The notes below the pieces were generated by a model, which was given only the letters and a program-made list of their open reading frames with translations, searched no databases and was not told the origin of the DNA. The position numbers were made by a program, and so were the translations under genes. From Phycisphaerales bacterium (GTDB lineage: Bacteria; Planctomycetota; Phycisphaerae; Phycisphaerales; UBA1924), in the NCBI GenBank assembly GCA_028289195.1, contig JANQQR010000002.1, positions 248,001-312,000 on the forward strand: DNA of 64,000 nucleotides. Direction: 5' to 3'. This document shows, piece by piece, positions 54,306-63,554 of this stretch. Every line of letters starts with the position of its first letter. Within the stretch, counting starts at the first letter, position 1.

Positions 54306-56783
54306 ATGGCCAAAAATCCCGGTTCCAAGACCCCCGATCCCGCCCGGCGCATGAGCCCCGTCTCGGTCGTCCTCGACCTCGCCTCCAGCGTGCGCCTGGG
54401 GATCGTGCTGCTGACGGTGCTCTTCGTCTACTGCGCGGTCGGCTCAGCGGGCATCATCTACCCCTCCGGCGGCGCCGTCGACTTCGCGTTCCTGGGGATC
54501 GGATTCCGGCACTCGATGATCCGCCAGTGGCCGATCTTCGAGATGACCGAGTTCGAGTGGTTCCACACGTGGTTCTTCAACGCGAACATCGCGCTGATCT
54601 GCGTCAACCTGACCGTCGCCACCCTGCGTCGCATCCGGTTCAACGCCGTCAACCTCGGCGTGTGGATGATCCACTCGGGGATCATCATCCTCTCGATCGG
54701 GAGCGTGATCTACTTCGCCACCAAGACCGAGGGCGACGCGCCGATCGTGCGCCGGGACGTCGTGATCGAGGACGAGGGCCAGACGCTCCGCCTGCCGGCG
54801 ATCGCCGGGGCCTCGGGCGAGCTGCGGGGCGTCACCTACCAGGTCTCCATGATCGACCCTGAGTGGGAACTCCTTTCGGGTGAGGACACCGGGAAGGTCG
54901 CCTACTCGGTGAATGTCGGCGTGCAGAACGAGCTGCAGCCCTACGTGCGCCAGCTCCTGGCGGGCTACCCGCAGTACACCGAAGACGTGATCCCCGGCCA
55001 GGGTCGCGTCAAGCGGATCGAGGGCTTCGGCGGGCGGGCGCTCGTTGATGAGTCGCTCTCGATGCGCCTCGAACTCAGCCCGCAGGATCGGTTCTGGCTC
55101 AAGGACTCCTCCGTCCTGGCGGTCCGCCCAGCCGGCTCGCGCGACTCGTGGGCCGAGCGACCGATCGAGGGCCTGCCGCGTTACAACGACTACGTCGATC
55201 TCACAGCAACCGAGACCTGGCCCGCCCCGTCCAACAAGTACGACAAGCCCCACGTGGTGCGCCCGCTCGATCTCGCGATCGATGCCGGCGCCGACGACGC
55301 GCTGGCGGGCTACGACGTGCGCATCAACGGGTACCTCCGCTACGCGTTCACGCGCTCGCGCTGGGAGCCTGGCGCCGACGAGATCAACCCGTTCATCGAG
55401 TTTGTCGTCGGCGACGGCGACACGATCAACGAGGTCGCCGAGCTGCTGGCGTTCGACGAGGCGCGCAGCAGCGCATTCAGCGGGCGCGTCGCCTTCGAGT
55501 GGATCGAGGACGAGGCGGAACTCGCCCAGATGCGCTCGCCCAGGCGCCTTCTCGTGGTCGAGGTCGCGGGGACGGGCGAATCGCTCACGATCGAGTACGA
55601 CCCGCCGGCGGGCGACGACGACCAAGCCGAGCCGGAATTTCTGCCGCTGGGTGACTCGGGCTGGTCGCTCCGGGTGCGCACGAACATCGACGGCCTGCAG
55701 ATGGCCGACGGCACGCGTGTGCCCCTGCTGATCACCGACATCCGCTCGCCCGAGGGCGCCGAGTTCACCCGCTGGGTGTTCGAGGACGCCGAGCGTTCGA
55801 TGGACCGCCACGACGGATCGAATCCCGACGACCCCCACCCGGTGCGCCAGCCCGACGAGCGCCTGCTGACCAGCTACACCTTCGAGGGCGGGCTCTCGTC
55901 GCAGCTGACGGTCGTCGCCGGCCCCGGCATCGACGGCGTCGCCAGCTTCTACAACAACCAGGGCGAGATCGTGGAGCGTCAGCTGGCGCTCGACACACCA
56001 ACGGTGATCATCGACGGCCTCGCCGTGCGGCTCCTCCGCCTCATCCCCGACGCGCAGGCGGTTCCCAAGCCCCAGATCATCCCGTGGCAGCAGCGCGACC
56101 AGACTCTGGACACCATGCGCCGGTTCGCGATGGTGCGCGTGGAGGTCTCGAACGGGGAGTGGTCGCAGGCCGAGTGGATCCCGTTCCACCGCTACAGCTT
56201 CACCAACCCGTCTCTCGCGGTGCGCACGCTCACGAACTGGGCCCCGGCGGTCTTCGAGTTGCCTGACGGCAACCGGGTCGAATTGATCTTCACCCGCGCG
56301 ACCGAGAAACTGCCGGCCCCGATGGTGCTCGACGAGTTCATCCTGACCTCGCACCTCGGCGGGTTCACCGGCGAGACCTCGAGCATCCGCGACTGGACGA
56401 GCGTCGTGACCTTCGAGGGCGACGACGAATCCGGCCGCTCGATCAGCACCAACGACCCCGTCGAGCACGAGGGCTACTGGTTCTTCCAATCGATGTGGGA
56501 CGCGCCCCGCGCGCCCTCGCAGGGCGACCCGTTCGGATCCGCTGGGATGACGTTCACGGTTCTGGGCGTGGGCAATCGCAACGGCGTGTACATCCAGCTC
56601 TTCGGGTGCTGCCTCTCGGTCGCCGGGATGATGTACGCGTTCTATGTGAAGCCGATCATCAAGCGCCGGCGCAAGGCCGCGGTGCTCGCGGCTGTCGAGG
56701 CCGGCGAATACGGTGAGCACGCCAGGGCGCGGGCGGCAGCGAAACAGGAGCGGGTGCCGGAAGGAGCGGGGGCGTCGTCATGA
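54306..56783 (+). CDS. resB: ResB-like cytochrome c maturation protein
   Basis: 825 residues from ATG 54,306; a TTG at 54,243 is in frame but less likely. Two or three TM segments near the N-terminus (about 30-50, 80-105, 120-140) with SSVRLGIVLLTVLFVYCAVGS. A very long periplasmic part (about 150-770) and a last TM near 785. This is larger than the common 500-600-residue ResB. It partners CcsA in heme delivery to apocytochrome c. The next gene overlaps by 4 bp (ATGA). Confidence 0.86.
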   Translation: MAKNPGSKTPDPARRMSPVSVVLDLASSVRLGIVLLTVLFVYCAVGSAGIIYPSGGAVDFAFLGIGFRHSMIRQWPIFEMTEFEWFHTWFFNANIALICVNLTVATLRRIRFNAVNLGVWMIHSGIIILSIGSVIYFATKTEGDAPIVRRDVVIEDEGQTLRLPAIAGASGELRGVTYQVSMIDPEWELLSGEDTGKVAYSVNVGVQNELQPYVRQLLAGYPQYTEDVIPGQGRVKRIEGFGGRALVDESLSMRLELSPQDRFWLKDSSVLAVRPAGSRDSWAERPIEGLPRYNDYVDLTATETWPAPSNKYDKPHVVRPLDLAIDAGADDALAGYDVRINGYLRYAFTRSRWEPGADEINPFIEFVVGDGDTINEVAELLAFDEARSSAFSGRVAFEWIEDEAELAQMRSPRRLLVVEVAGTGESLTIEYDPPAGDDDQAEPEFLPLGDSGWSLRVRTNIDGLQMADGTRVPLLITDIRSPEGAEFTRWVFEDAERSMDRHDGSNPDDPHPVRQPDERLLTSYTFEGGLSSQLTVVAGPGIDGVASFYNNQGEIVERQLALDTPTVIIDGLAVRLLRLIPDAQAVPKPQIIPWQQRDQTLDTMRRFAMVRVEVSNGEWSQAEWIPFHRYSFTNPSLAVRTLTNWAPAVFELPDGNRVELIFTRATEKLPAPMVLDEFILTSHLGGFTGETSSIRDWTSVVTFEGDDESGRSISTNDPVEHEGYWFFQSMWDAPRAPSQGDPFGSAGMTFTVLGVGNRNGVYIQLFGCCLSVAGMMYAFYVKPIIKRRRKAAVLAAVEAGEYGEHARARAAAKQERVPEGAGASS

Positions 56784-58519
56784 AGCTTCGCGCGTTGACC
56801 AATTCGCTCGTCGGTGCGTCGATCGCCATCGCGTTCGCGGCGCTGGTGTTTTCGATGCTTGTCAGCCGCGCCGACCGGGTGGACCCGGGGGCCGAAGACG
56901 CTGATTTCGTCGAGCGCCTCGACCTTGCGCCGCTCGAGCACATGGCCGTCTGGAGCGGCGGACGCCTGCGTTCGTTCGATTCCTTCGCCCGCGCACGCAT
57001 GAGCCTGATCGCCGGGCCCGAGCGCCTGAACGGCCTGCCCCCCAGCGCCGCGTACCTCGACCTGATGCTCCGCCCCGAGGCGTACCAGATGGCCGAGGTC
57101 CTCTACGTCAAGAAGAAGCCGATGCGGGCCCAGTTCATCCAGGCCCTCGCCGGCTCCGGCCTCGACGACCCCGAGTGGTCCGAGCGGTTCCTCGAGACCG
57201 GGCGCGTCGCCCCCGTGATGCTCCAGCAGCCGGCGATCGCCGACCTGCTGACCCGCTGGGAGATGGACGTCGTGCGCACGGCGAAGTTCGCCGAGCAGAT
57301 CAGGGCGGCTTCGCGTCTCATGAACCCACAGGCGATCGGCGCCTCGCTCGCCGTCGTGCCGCCCCCGAGCGGGGACCCCAAGCAGCCGTGGATCCCGCTC
57401 ACGGAAATCTGGGCTCCCGGAGGCAGCTTCAGCGAGCCCGGGAGCCCGCTCGACGCGCTCGACGACGCCCTGCGGGGCGAAATCAGCGCGAGCTTCAGCG
57501 GGTTCGCGAGCGCATGGCGGGCCCGCGACGCCGACGCCGCCAACACCTGGCTCGCGCGATTCGAGAGCCTGCTCCACGACGTGGCGCCGGAGGTCTACCC
57601 CTCCGAGCAGCACATGGCGCTCGAGAGCCTCTACTTCAAGGCGTCGCACCTGACCTGGGTCTGGCTGATCTACCTGATCAGCGCCGCGATGCTGCTGATG
57701 GCGACCGTCTACAAGTGGGACCGCGCCCGCTGGCTCGGGCTGGGAGTGTTCGCCATCGCTTTCGGGCTGCACACCGTGGCCCTGTGCTGGCGCTGGTACG
57801 TCGCCGGGCGCTGGCCGAACTCCAACATGTTCGAGGCGGTGACCACCGCCGCGTGGTTGGGCACGGCCATGATCGTCGTCGTCGAACTGCTGGCGCGGAA
57901 GACGCCGATGCGGAACGTGTTCGCGCTGTGCGGGGCGGTGGCGTCGATCCTCGGGCTGATGAGTGCTCACTACATCCCCCAGCTCGACGCGAGCATCAAC
58001 AACATGATGCCGATCCTCCACGACCTGTGGCTCTATATCCACACCAACGTAATCATCGCCAGCTACGCCGTGATCGCGATGGCCGCCGTGAGCGCGACGA
58101 TGTACCTCGTTCGCAGGGCGGTGGGGGGCTCGCCGGACTACGCCCGCGTCGGCGGAGCGGCGGCGCTCATGGAAGCGGCGACGGACGCAAGCGGGGAGCC
58201 CGCCCGGCGCTCGGCCGGCGAGGTGCTCGACGGCGTGACGATGGTGCTCATGGAATTGGCGTTCGTCATGCTCTGGGCCGGTATCGTGATGGGCGCGATC
58301 TGGGCAGACCACTCGTGGGGCCGCCCTTGGGGCTGGGATCCCAAAGAAGTCTTCGCGCTGAACACGTTCCTCGTGTTCCTCATCCTCGTGCACGTGCGAC
58401 TGAAGGTGCGTGACAAGGGGCTGTGGACGGCGATCCTGGCGGTCATCGGCTTCGGCGTGATGGTCTTCAACTGGGGCGTGATCAACTTCATCATCGCCGG
58501 GCTGCACAGCTACGCCTGA
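56780..58519 (+). CDS. ccsA: CcsA/ResC heme-handling cytochrome c synthase subunit
   Basis: 579 residues. The tryptophan-rich heme motif WADHSWGRPWGWDPKE lies near 515-530, in a C-terminal bundle of about eight TM segments starting near 290. His residues flank the heme site (LHTVALCW, YIHTNVI). The first about 280 residues form a large exterior domain after one TM, unlike plain CcsA (about 300 residues). Coupled to resB, so together they form the system II synthase. The end overlaps the convergent symporter by 10 bp. Confidence 0.9.
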   Translation: MKLRALTNSLVGASIAIAFAALVFSMLVSRADRVDPGAEDADFVERLDLAPLEHMAVWSGGRLRSFDSFARARMSLIAGPERLNGLPPSAAYLDLMLRPEAYQMAEVLYVKKKPMRAQFIQALAGSGLDDPEWSERFLETGRVAPVMLQQPAIADLLTRWEMDVVRTAKFAEQIRAASRLMNPQAIGASLAVVPPPSGDPKQPWIPLTEIWAPGGSFSEPGSPLDALDDALRGEISASFSGFASAWRARDADAANTWLARFESLLHDVAPEVYPSEQHMALESLYFKASHLTWVWLIYLISAAMLLMATVYKWDRARWLGLGVFAIAFGLHTVALCWRWYVAGRWPNSNMFEAVTTAAWLGTAMIVVVELLARKTPMRNVFALCGAVASILGLMSAHYIPQLDASINNMMPILHDLWLYIHTNVIIASYAVIAMAAVSATMYLVRRAVGGSPDYARVGGAAALMEAATDASGEPARRSAGEVLDGVTMVLMELAFVMLWAGIVMGAIWADHSWGRPWGWDPKEVFALNTFLVFLILVHVRLKVRDKGLWTAILAVIGFGVMVFNWGVINFIIAGLHSYA

Positions 58520-60039
58520 GCATCGCCGGTCCGGGCTCGCCCGAGCGCACACACGCCGAAACTCAGCCCGCTGGCGATCACCAGCCTCCACGGGAACGCG
58601 AACGGCAAGCCGTCTTCCAACTGCCGGTGCACGAATTCCATGCCGACGGTCAGCACCAGGCCCGTGAAAAGCCCGGCGATGGCGCTTGCGTTGCTGCCGC
58701 GCCGGATCGTCAGCACGCACAGGAACACGCCGGCCAGACCGGCGTAGGCGTAGAGCATCACCGCGAGCGCGAAGTCCAGCAGCGTGGTCTCGCTGCCCTG
58801 GCGGTACCACACGCAGAAGCACGCGAACCCCCCGAGCACCACGCCCCAGCCCGCGACGCCGAGCCGAGCGATCGTGAGATAGTGGCGTTCTTCGCGGCCG
58901 GGCCGGGCCTTTCGATAGAAGTCGGTGACGAACGCGCTGCTCATCGCGTTGAGCGCCGAGTCGAGAGAACTGAGGCCCGCCGCGAAGATGCCGGCAACGA
59001 GCACCCCGCCGATCCCCGCCGGCAGCCCGGTCGTCATGAAGTGCAAGAACGGCCCGACTGTGGCGTTCGAACCCTCGTACACGCCCGGGCTCGTCGGCTC
59101 GTAGAGAAACAGCAGCAGACCCAGGCCCATGAACAGCGCCGTGATCGGCAGGCCGACGAGGGCGGAGCCGATCATCGACGCCGCGGCCTTGCGCGAGGAC
59201 TTGCACGTGAGCATGCGCTGGGCCAGGTCCTGGTCGGCGCCGTAGGCCGCGATATTCAGGATCGCGAAACCGGTGAGGGCGGTCCAGAGCGTGTAGGTCT
59301 GTGTCGGGTCGATGCTGGCAGAGAGGAGCGTGAGCTTCTCGCTCGAGGCGAGCGCGTCGATGGCCGGCTCTAGGCCGCCCGTCTGGGCGAGCACCCGCGA
59401 GAGCAGGATCGCGCCGGCGATCGCGATCGCACCGAGGAACACGACCATCTGCACGACGTCGGTCCAGATCACCGTCGCGATGCCGCCGGCGACGGTGTAC
59501 ACCACGCCCACGAACGCCAGCAGCGCGCACGAGGCCGCCAGAGGCCACGGATCGAGGCTGCCGAACGCGACGTACGAGAGCGCATGCGCGGCGATGTAGA
59601 TCCGGGCTCCCGATGCCGCGACGCGCCCGAACATGAACATGGCGCTGGCGGTCTGTTTGGCCCCCGGCCCGCACCGGCGCTCAAGCAGCTCGTACACGGT
59701 CGTCACCCGTTCGGCGTAGAACGCCGGCAGGAAGACGAACGCGACGACGAATGCGGCCGCGATGGTCCCGATGGAGGCCGAGAGGTAGGTGAGGTTTCCC
59801 GCGTACGCCTGCTGGGGCCCGCCCACGAAGGTGGCGGCGCTGAGTGTCGTCGCCAGGACGCTGATCGCGACCGCCCAGGCGGGCATGGAGCGTCCGGCCA
59901 GGAAGTAGTCCTCGCCGCTGCCCTGGCGCTTGCTGAGCCACACGCCGGTGCCGACCAGGGCGAGGCCGTACAGCGCCACGACAACCCAGTCCATCGCTCC
60001 CAGATTGGCAAGAACCAGCGGCGGGTGGTCGATAATCAC
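58510..60039 (-). CDS. Sodium/solute symporter (SSS family)
   Basis: 509 residues with about 13 TM segments. Family pattern GRSMPAWAVAISVLATTLSAATFVG near 50-75 and AAGLSSLDSALNAMSSAFVTDFYR near 345-370 (Na+ site region). The substrate cannot be told; sugars, amino acids or pantothenate-like acids are options. It overlaps ccsA at the 3' ends by 10 bp and is divergent from the thioredoxin fusion gene. Confidence 0.9.
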   Translation of the reverse strand: MIIDHPPLVLANLGAMDWVVVALYGLALVGTGVWLSKRQGSGEDYFLAGRSMPAWAVAISVLATTLSAATFVGGPQQAYAGNLTYLSASIGTIAAAFVVAFVFLPAFYAERVTTVYELLERRCGPGAKQTASAMFMFGRVAASGARIYIAAHALSYVAFGSLDPWPLAASCALLAFVGVVYTVAGGIATVIWTDVVQMVVFLGAIAIAGAILLSRVLAQTGGLEPAIDALASSEKLTLLSASIDPTQTYTLWTALTGFAILNIAAYGADQDLAQRMLTCKSSRKAAASMIGSALVGLPITALFMGLGLLLFLYEPTSPGVYEGSNATVGPFLHFMTTGLPAGIGGVLVAGIFAAGLSSLDSALNAMSSAFVTDFYRKARPGREERHYLTIARLGVAGWGVVLGGFACFCVWYRQGSETTLLDFALAVMLYAYAGLAGVFLCVLTIRRGSNASAIAGLFTGLVLTVGMEFVHRQLEDGLPFAFPWRLVIASGLSFGVCALGRARTGDAQA

Positions 60040-60206
60040 GTGCGTTCGCTCCGGGCGTGCCCAACTGGCTCATCGGGACGCCCCCGGCTCGCGGACGAGA
60101 ATCGGCCTTGAGAAACCCCCCGCCCCGCCTACGGTATGGCTGAATCCCAGGGCGGCCCGCAGGAGCAGGGGCGCGCACCCGAACCGCCACCCGGACCCAG
60201 TTTGCC

Positions 60207-61298
60207 ATGACCACCAACGCCAACGGATCGAGTCTGTCTGATTCCCGCCCAGCGAACCTCGCGCTCGACGCCGAGCGCGCCTGGGGACGCATCAACGCGA
60301 TCACTCTGATCAGCGCGATCGCGACGAGCGGGCTGCTGCTCTTCGCGGCCTACGCCAAGCTCTTCCACGCCAATCCCAAGCACGAGGCCCGCGACTACGC
60401 CGTCGGTGCGCTCCAGATCGTGATCGTCGCAGCGCTCCTCGCGCTCCATCGGAAGTGGTGGACGTGGGCCGGCCTCGGGCTGATGTGGGCCGGCATGGCC
60501 GGATGGAGCTTCTACGCCAGCGACAAGGGCGCGTCATGCGGCTGCTTCGCGGCCCTGTGGTCGCCCCCGGCGTACACGACCGGTGTCCTGGATGCCGCGC
60601 TCGCCGTCGTCTCGCTCGGGATCGCCGGTCTGCGCCTGGCGCCGCCCGCGCTTCTGCTTGGCGCGATCGTGGGCACGGGAGTCGCGGGCCCGATCGGCTG
60701 GGCGGTCGCGTCGAACTTCGTCGCTCCCAGCATCGAAACCCAGATCGAAGAAGCCCGGCGGAACGCCGGGGCTTCGACTCCGGCCCAGACGCCTGTCGAC
60801 GCCGCGCAGGCCGAAACGTCCGACGATGACCCCTCCGCCGCGCAGGCGGGCGAGCCCGAGCCCGACTTCGGGGACTGGGTCCCCGCCCGCGAGCGCCTGC
60901 TCGCCAGCGACTTGCTCGCAGAAATCCGCGGGGCCGAGGACGGCGTCGCTCACCTGGTCTTCGCTCACGATCCGGACTGCCACATCTGCGAAGAGCTGAT
61001 GCCTTTCTTTGATGAGATGGATCAGCTGTGGGAGCAGACGATGGACCCGATCATGCAGGGCCACAAGTTCTCGATCCCCGAGATCGAGGAGCAGACCGGC
61101 ATCGAGTCGTTCGCCTGGCCCAGCACGCCGACGGTGTTGATCATCGTCGACGGCGAGATCCAGGTGCAGTGGTACGGCGAGACGCTCGAGAACTGGACCT
61201 CGATGGAGCTCCAGCAGGCCTACGACGCCTTCGCCAGCTACGACATGTCGCTCCTTCCCGCCGAAACGCAGTGGGAAGAGGACGACGTCGACAACTAG
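60207..61298 (+). CDS. MauE/DoxX-like membrane protein fused to thioredoxin-like domain
   Basis: 363 residues. N-terminal half: four TM segments (about 32-50, 70-85, 93-110, 128-165) with a CGCF motif (near 112), as in MauE-type disulfide-handling proteins. A linker rich in Ala, Asp and Pro (about 185-230) follows. C-terminal half: thioredoxin-like fold with DPDCHICEELMPFF (CxxC near 256) and a PSTPTVLIIVDGE segment containing the cis-Pro region. It probably shuttles thiols across the membrane and could replace CcdA plus ResA for the nearby cytochrome c synthase (inference). Acidic tail. Overlaps the convergent Fe-S gene by 4 bp. Confidence 0.8.
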   Translation: MTTNANGSSLSDSRPANLALDAERAWGRINAITLISAIATSGLLLFAAYAKLFHANPKHEARDYAVGALQIVIVAALLALHRKWWTWAGLGLMWAGMAGWSFYASDKGASCGCFAALWSPPAYTTGVLDAALAVVSLGIAGLRLAPPALLLGAIVGTGVAGPIGWAVASNFVAPSIETQIEEARRNAGASTPAQTPVDAAQAETSDDDPSAAQAGEPEPDFGDWVPARERLLASDLLAEIRGAEDGVAHLVFAHDPDCHICEELMPFFDEMDQLWEQTMDPIMQGHKFSIPEIEEQTGIESFAWPSTPTVLIIVDGEIQVQWYGETLENWTSMELQQAYDAFASYDMSLLPAETQWEEDDVDN

Positions 61299-63373
61299 CG
61301 GAGACGCTCGAGTAACTCGGGCCGCTGTGCGCGCTCGAGAGCGACGCTGATCATCGTGCGTCGCTCCGGCGACGGGTCAATCGTCAGGCTGTCGTTGAAA
61401 GCGTCGAGTGCGCCGTCGGGGTCGCCGGCGATCAAGCGGATCCGCCCGAGCTGGAATCGGAGCTGCGGGTCGTGGGGAGCGTCGTGGACTGCCCGCTCGA
61501 GCTGCGCGACGGCACCCGGGGCGTCACCGGCGATCTGGAACATTGCGGCGGCATAGTTCTCGCGCACGACGGCGGAGTGCGGGTATTCATCTACCGCAAG
61601 CGCGAGGGTCGCGAGGGACTGGTCCTGCAGCCCGAAGACCCGCTCCGCCCGCGAGCGGGTGAGCAGCGTGCGGGCCCGCGCGCGGGCGAGCAATGGCCTG
61701 CCGGCCATGGCGTCGATCGCGTCCTCTGACTCGTCGATGACGGCCTGCGGCTCGCCGCGTGCGAACATCAGCAGGGACCACGCTTCGCGCACTGCCCATT
61801 GTTCGGGGTTTCGCGCGAGCGACTCTTCGTACAGGGTCAACGCCTCATCCGATCGTTGGGGGTCGAGCTGGATGATGCGCCCGAGGTCCGCGATCAGCTC
61901 ATCGCCCGCGTTGCCCCGGGACACCAGCCCTCGAAGCAGCGTCTCCGCCTCGGAGGATTCGCCGAGCACGAGGTGCATGAGCGCCGCTCGGGCGACGGCG
62001 TCGGGCCGGTCGACGAGGCCCAGTCGCCGGGCCATCGCATCGCGATCAACGATCCGGCGTGCGGAGTCCCGCGTGTTCTGATCGAACGCGACGCCCGCCC
62101 CCGCGAGCGCGACCTGTTTCGGGATCGCGAGGCGCCGTGCCTCAAGGCTCGACCGCCAGTCGAACGAGTTGATCGCCGCGCTGTGCGCCAGCAGCACGAT
62201 CCCAGCGCCGAACGACAGGAGAAACACCGCGCCGGCCGTCGTGAGTCGCCCCTTCAGACGCAGCTGGGCGCCGATGATCCGGGCGTTCTGATCCCGCACG
62301 ACGCGCCACGCCTTCCACGCGAGGAACGTCACGCACGCGGCGATCCCCATGGCCATCAGCAGCGGGATGAGCCCGTAGAGCCCGCGCGTCGCGAAGAACG
62401 CCAGAGCGAACACCGCGAGCAGGGCGACGTCTTCGCGGAGTGAACTGTCATAGTGCCGGGCGACCTTCGAGACGGGTGACCTGCCGACGCTCGGCTTGGC
62501 GAATCGGAAGCTCAACGCGTCGGTGGGGCACACACTGACGCAGTCCATGCACTTCATGCAGCCGGGGTCCACCACGCTCCCGAAGGCCTTGATCTCCTCG
62601 TGCACACGCACGTTCGACGTGCACACGGCCGTGCAGTGGCCGCAGCCCGAGCAGCGGTCGTGATCGACAACGATCTTGCCGATGCTGAAGCGGTCCGCCG
62701 GCGCGAAGAAACCGCCGTACGGGCACCCGTAGGTGCAGAATCCCTTGGCCCCGAGGAAGTAGACGCACGCGAAGCCGCAGATGAGCAGGAACGGGACGGC
62801 GATGGCCAGGCCGGGGAAGGTCGCCCAGAAGTCGGAGGTCGTCAGGTGGGCGGTGAACCCGTCCGGGTTCGGCGCGGCGACACGCAGATCCGTGCGCACC
62901 GTCGGCCAGAATCCGTCGACGAGAGGGACAACCACCCAACGCTTCAGCGCCGGCCACACGAACATGTACAGCGCCAGCAGCAGCGGCACGAAGACGAGGA
63001 GCCTGGAGCGAAAGGGCTTTGGGCGCACGCCGATCTTCTTCATCATCCAGGCGCACAGGTCCTGCAGAGCGACGACATGGCACCCCCAGCCGCACATGAA
63101 CCTGCCGAAGACGAATGTCGAGAGAATCGCAAGTCCGAAGAAGATCGCCCCGGCGTTCACCAGGCCGAGTTCGAGCGTCTCCATGGACTCGGAGGGCTCC
63201 ACCGGGGTGGCCGTCCGGCCGGTGAGCAGCCAGTGCGCGACGTGGATGAGAATCAGCACGTGCACCAGGCCGAGCACGATCGCCCGGCGCGGCCCGTTCT
63301 TCGAGTGGGCGATCGCCAGAGGCTTCGAGGGCCCGGCCTGGGGCAACGGGATGGAGCGTTCGGTCGGCGACAT
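61295..63373 (-). CDS. NapH-like 4Fe-4S membrane protein fused to TPR domain
   Basis: 692 residues from ATG 63,373; a longer frame to 63,640 overlaps the next gene's promoter region and is rejected. N-terminal half: four to six TM segments and the NapH/CcoG motifs FMCGWGCHVVALQD and FCTYGCPYGGFF, then two ferredoxin clusters (CSGCGHCTAVC and CMKCMDCVSVC). C-terminal half (about 430-692): TPR-like helical repeats with a preceding TM region. It likely passes electrons across the membrane; the TPR part may dock partners. The fusion is unusual. Confidence 0.85.
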   Translation of the reverse strand: MSPTERSIPLPQAGPSKPLAIAHSKNGPRRAIVLGLVHVLILIHVAHWLLTGRTATPVEPSESMETLELGLVNAGAIFFGLAILSTFVFGRFMCGWGCHVVALQDLCAWMMKKIGVRPKPFRSRLLVFVPLLLALYMFVWPALKRWVVVPLVDGFWPTVRTDLRVAAPNPDGFTAHLTTSDFWATFPGLAIAVPFLLICGFACVYFLGAKGFCTYGCPYGGFFAPADRFSIGKIVVDHDRCSGCGHCTAVCTSNVRVHEEIKAFGSVVDPGCMKCMDCVSVCPTDALSFRFAKPSVGRSPVSKVARHYDSSLREDVALLAVFALAFFATRGLYGLIPLLMAMGIAACVTFLAWKAWRVVRDQNARIIGAQLRLKGRLTTAGAVFLLSFGAGIVLLAHSAAINSFDWRSSLEARRLAIPKQVALAGAGVAFDQNTRDSARRIVDRDAMARRLGLVDRPDAVARAALMHLVLGESSEAETLLRGLVSRGNAGDELIADLGRIIQLDPQRSDEALTLYEESLARNPEQWAVREAWSLLMFARGEPQAVIDESEDAIDAMAGRPLLARARARTLLTRSRAERVFGLQDQSLATLALAVDEYPHSAVVRENYAAAMFQIAGDAPGAVAQLERAVHDAPHDPQLRFQLGRIRLIAGDPDGALDAFNDSLTIDPSPERRTMISVALERAQRPELLERLR

Positions 63374-63554
63374 CGGAGATCGAACCTGTCGATCGTATCG
63401 GTCCCTCGAACCGGATACCGCCCACGGAAAGCGCGATCCGGGCGCCTTCGGACGCCTCGGCGGGTCCCAAAAACGCGCTCGGGCTCCGGTTGAGGTCGCC
63501 GGCGTTGCTCCGGGCTCGGGCGCGCCTATCTTCTGTTCTGAGAGGAGATAGGGA

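Noticed and set aside
54444-59674. Long minus-strand frames opposite resB and ccsA
   Set aside because: Shadow frames; the plus-strand proteins have membrane topology and the CcsA heme motif.
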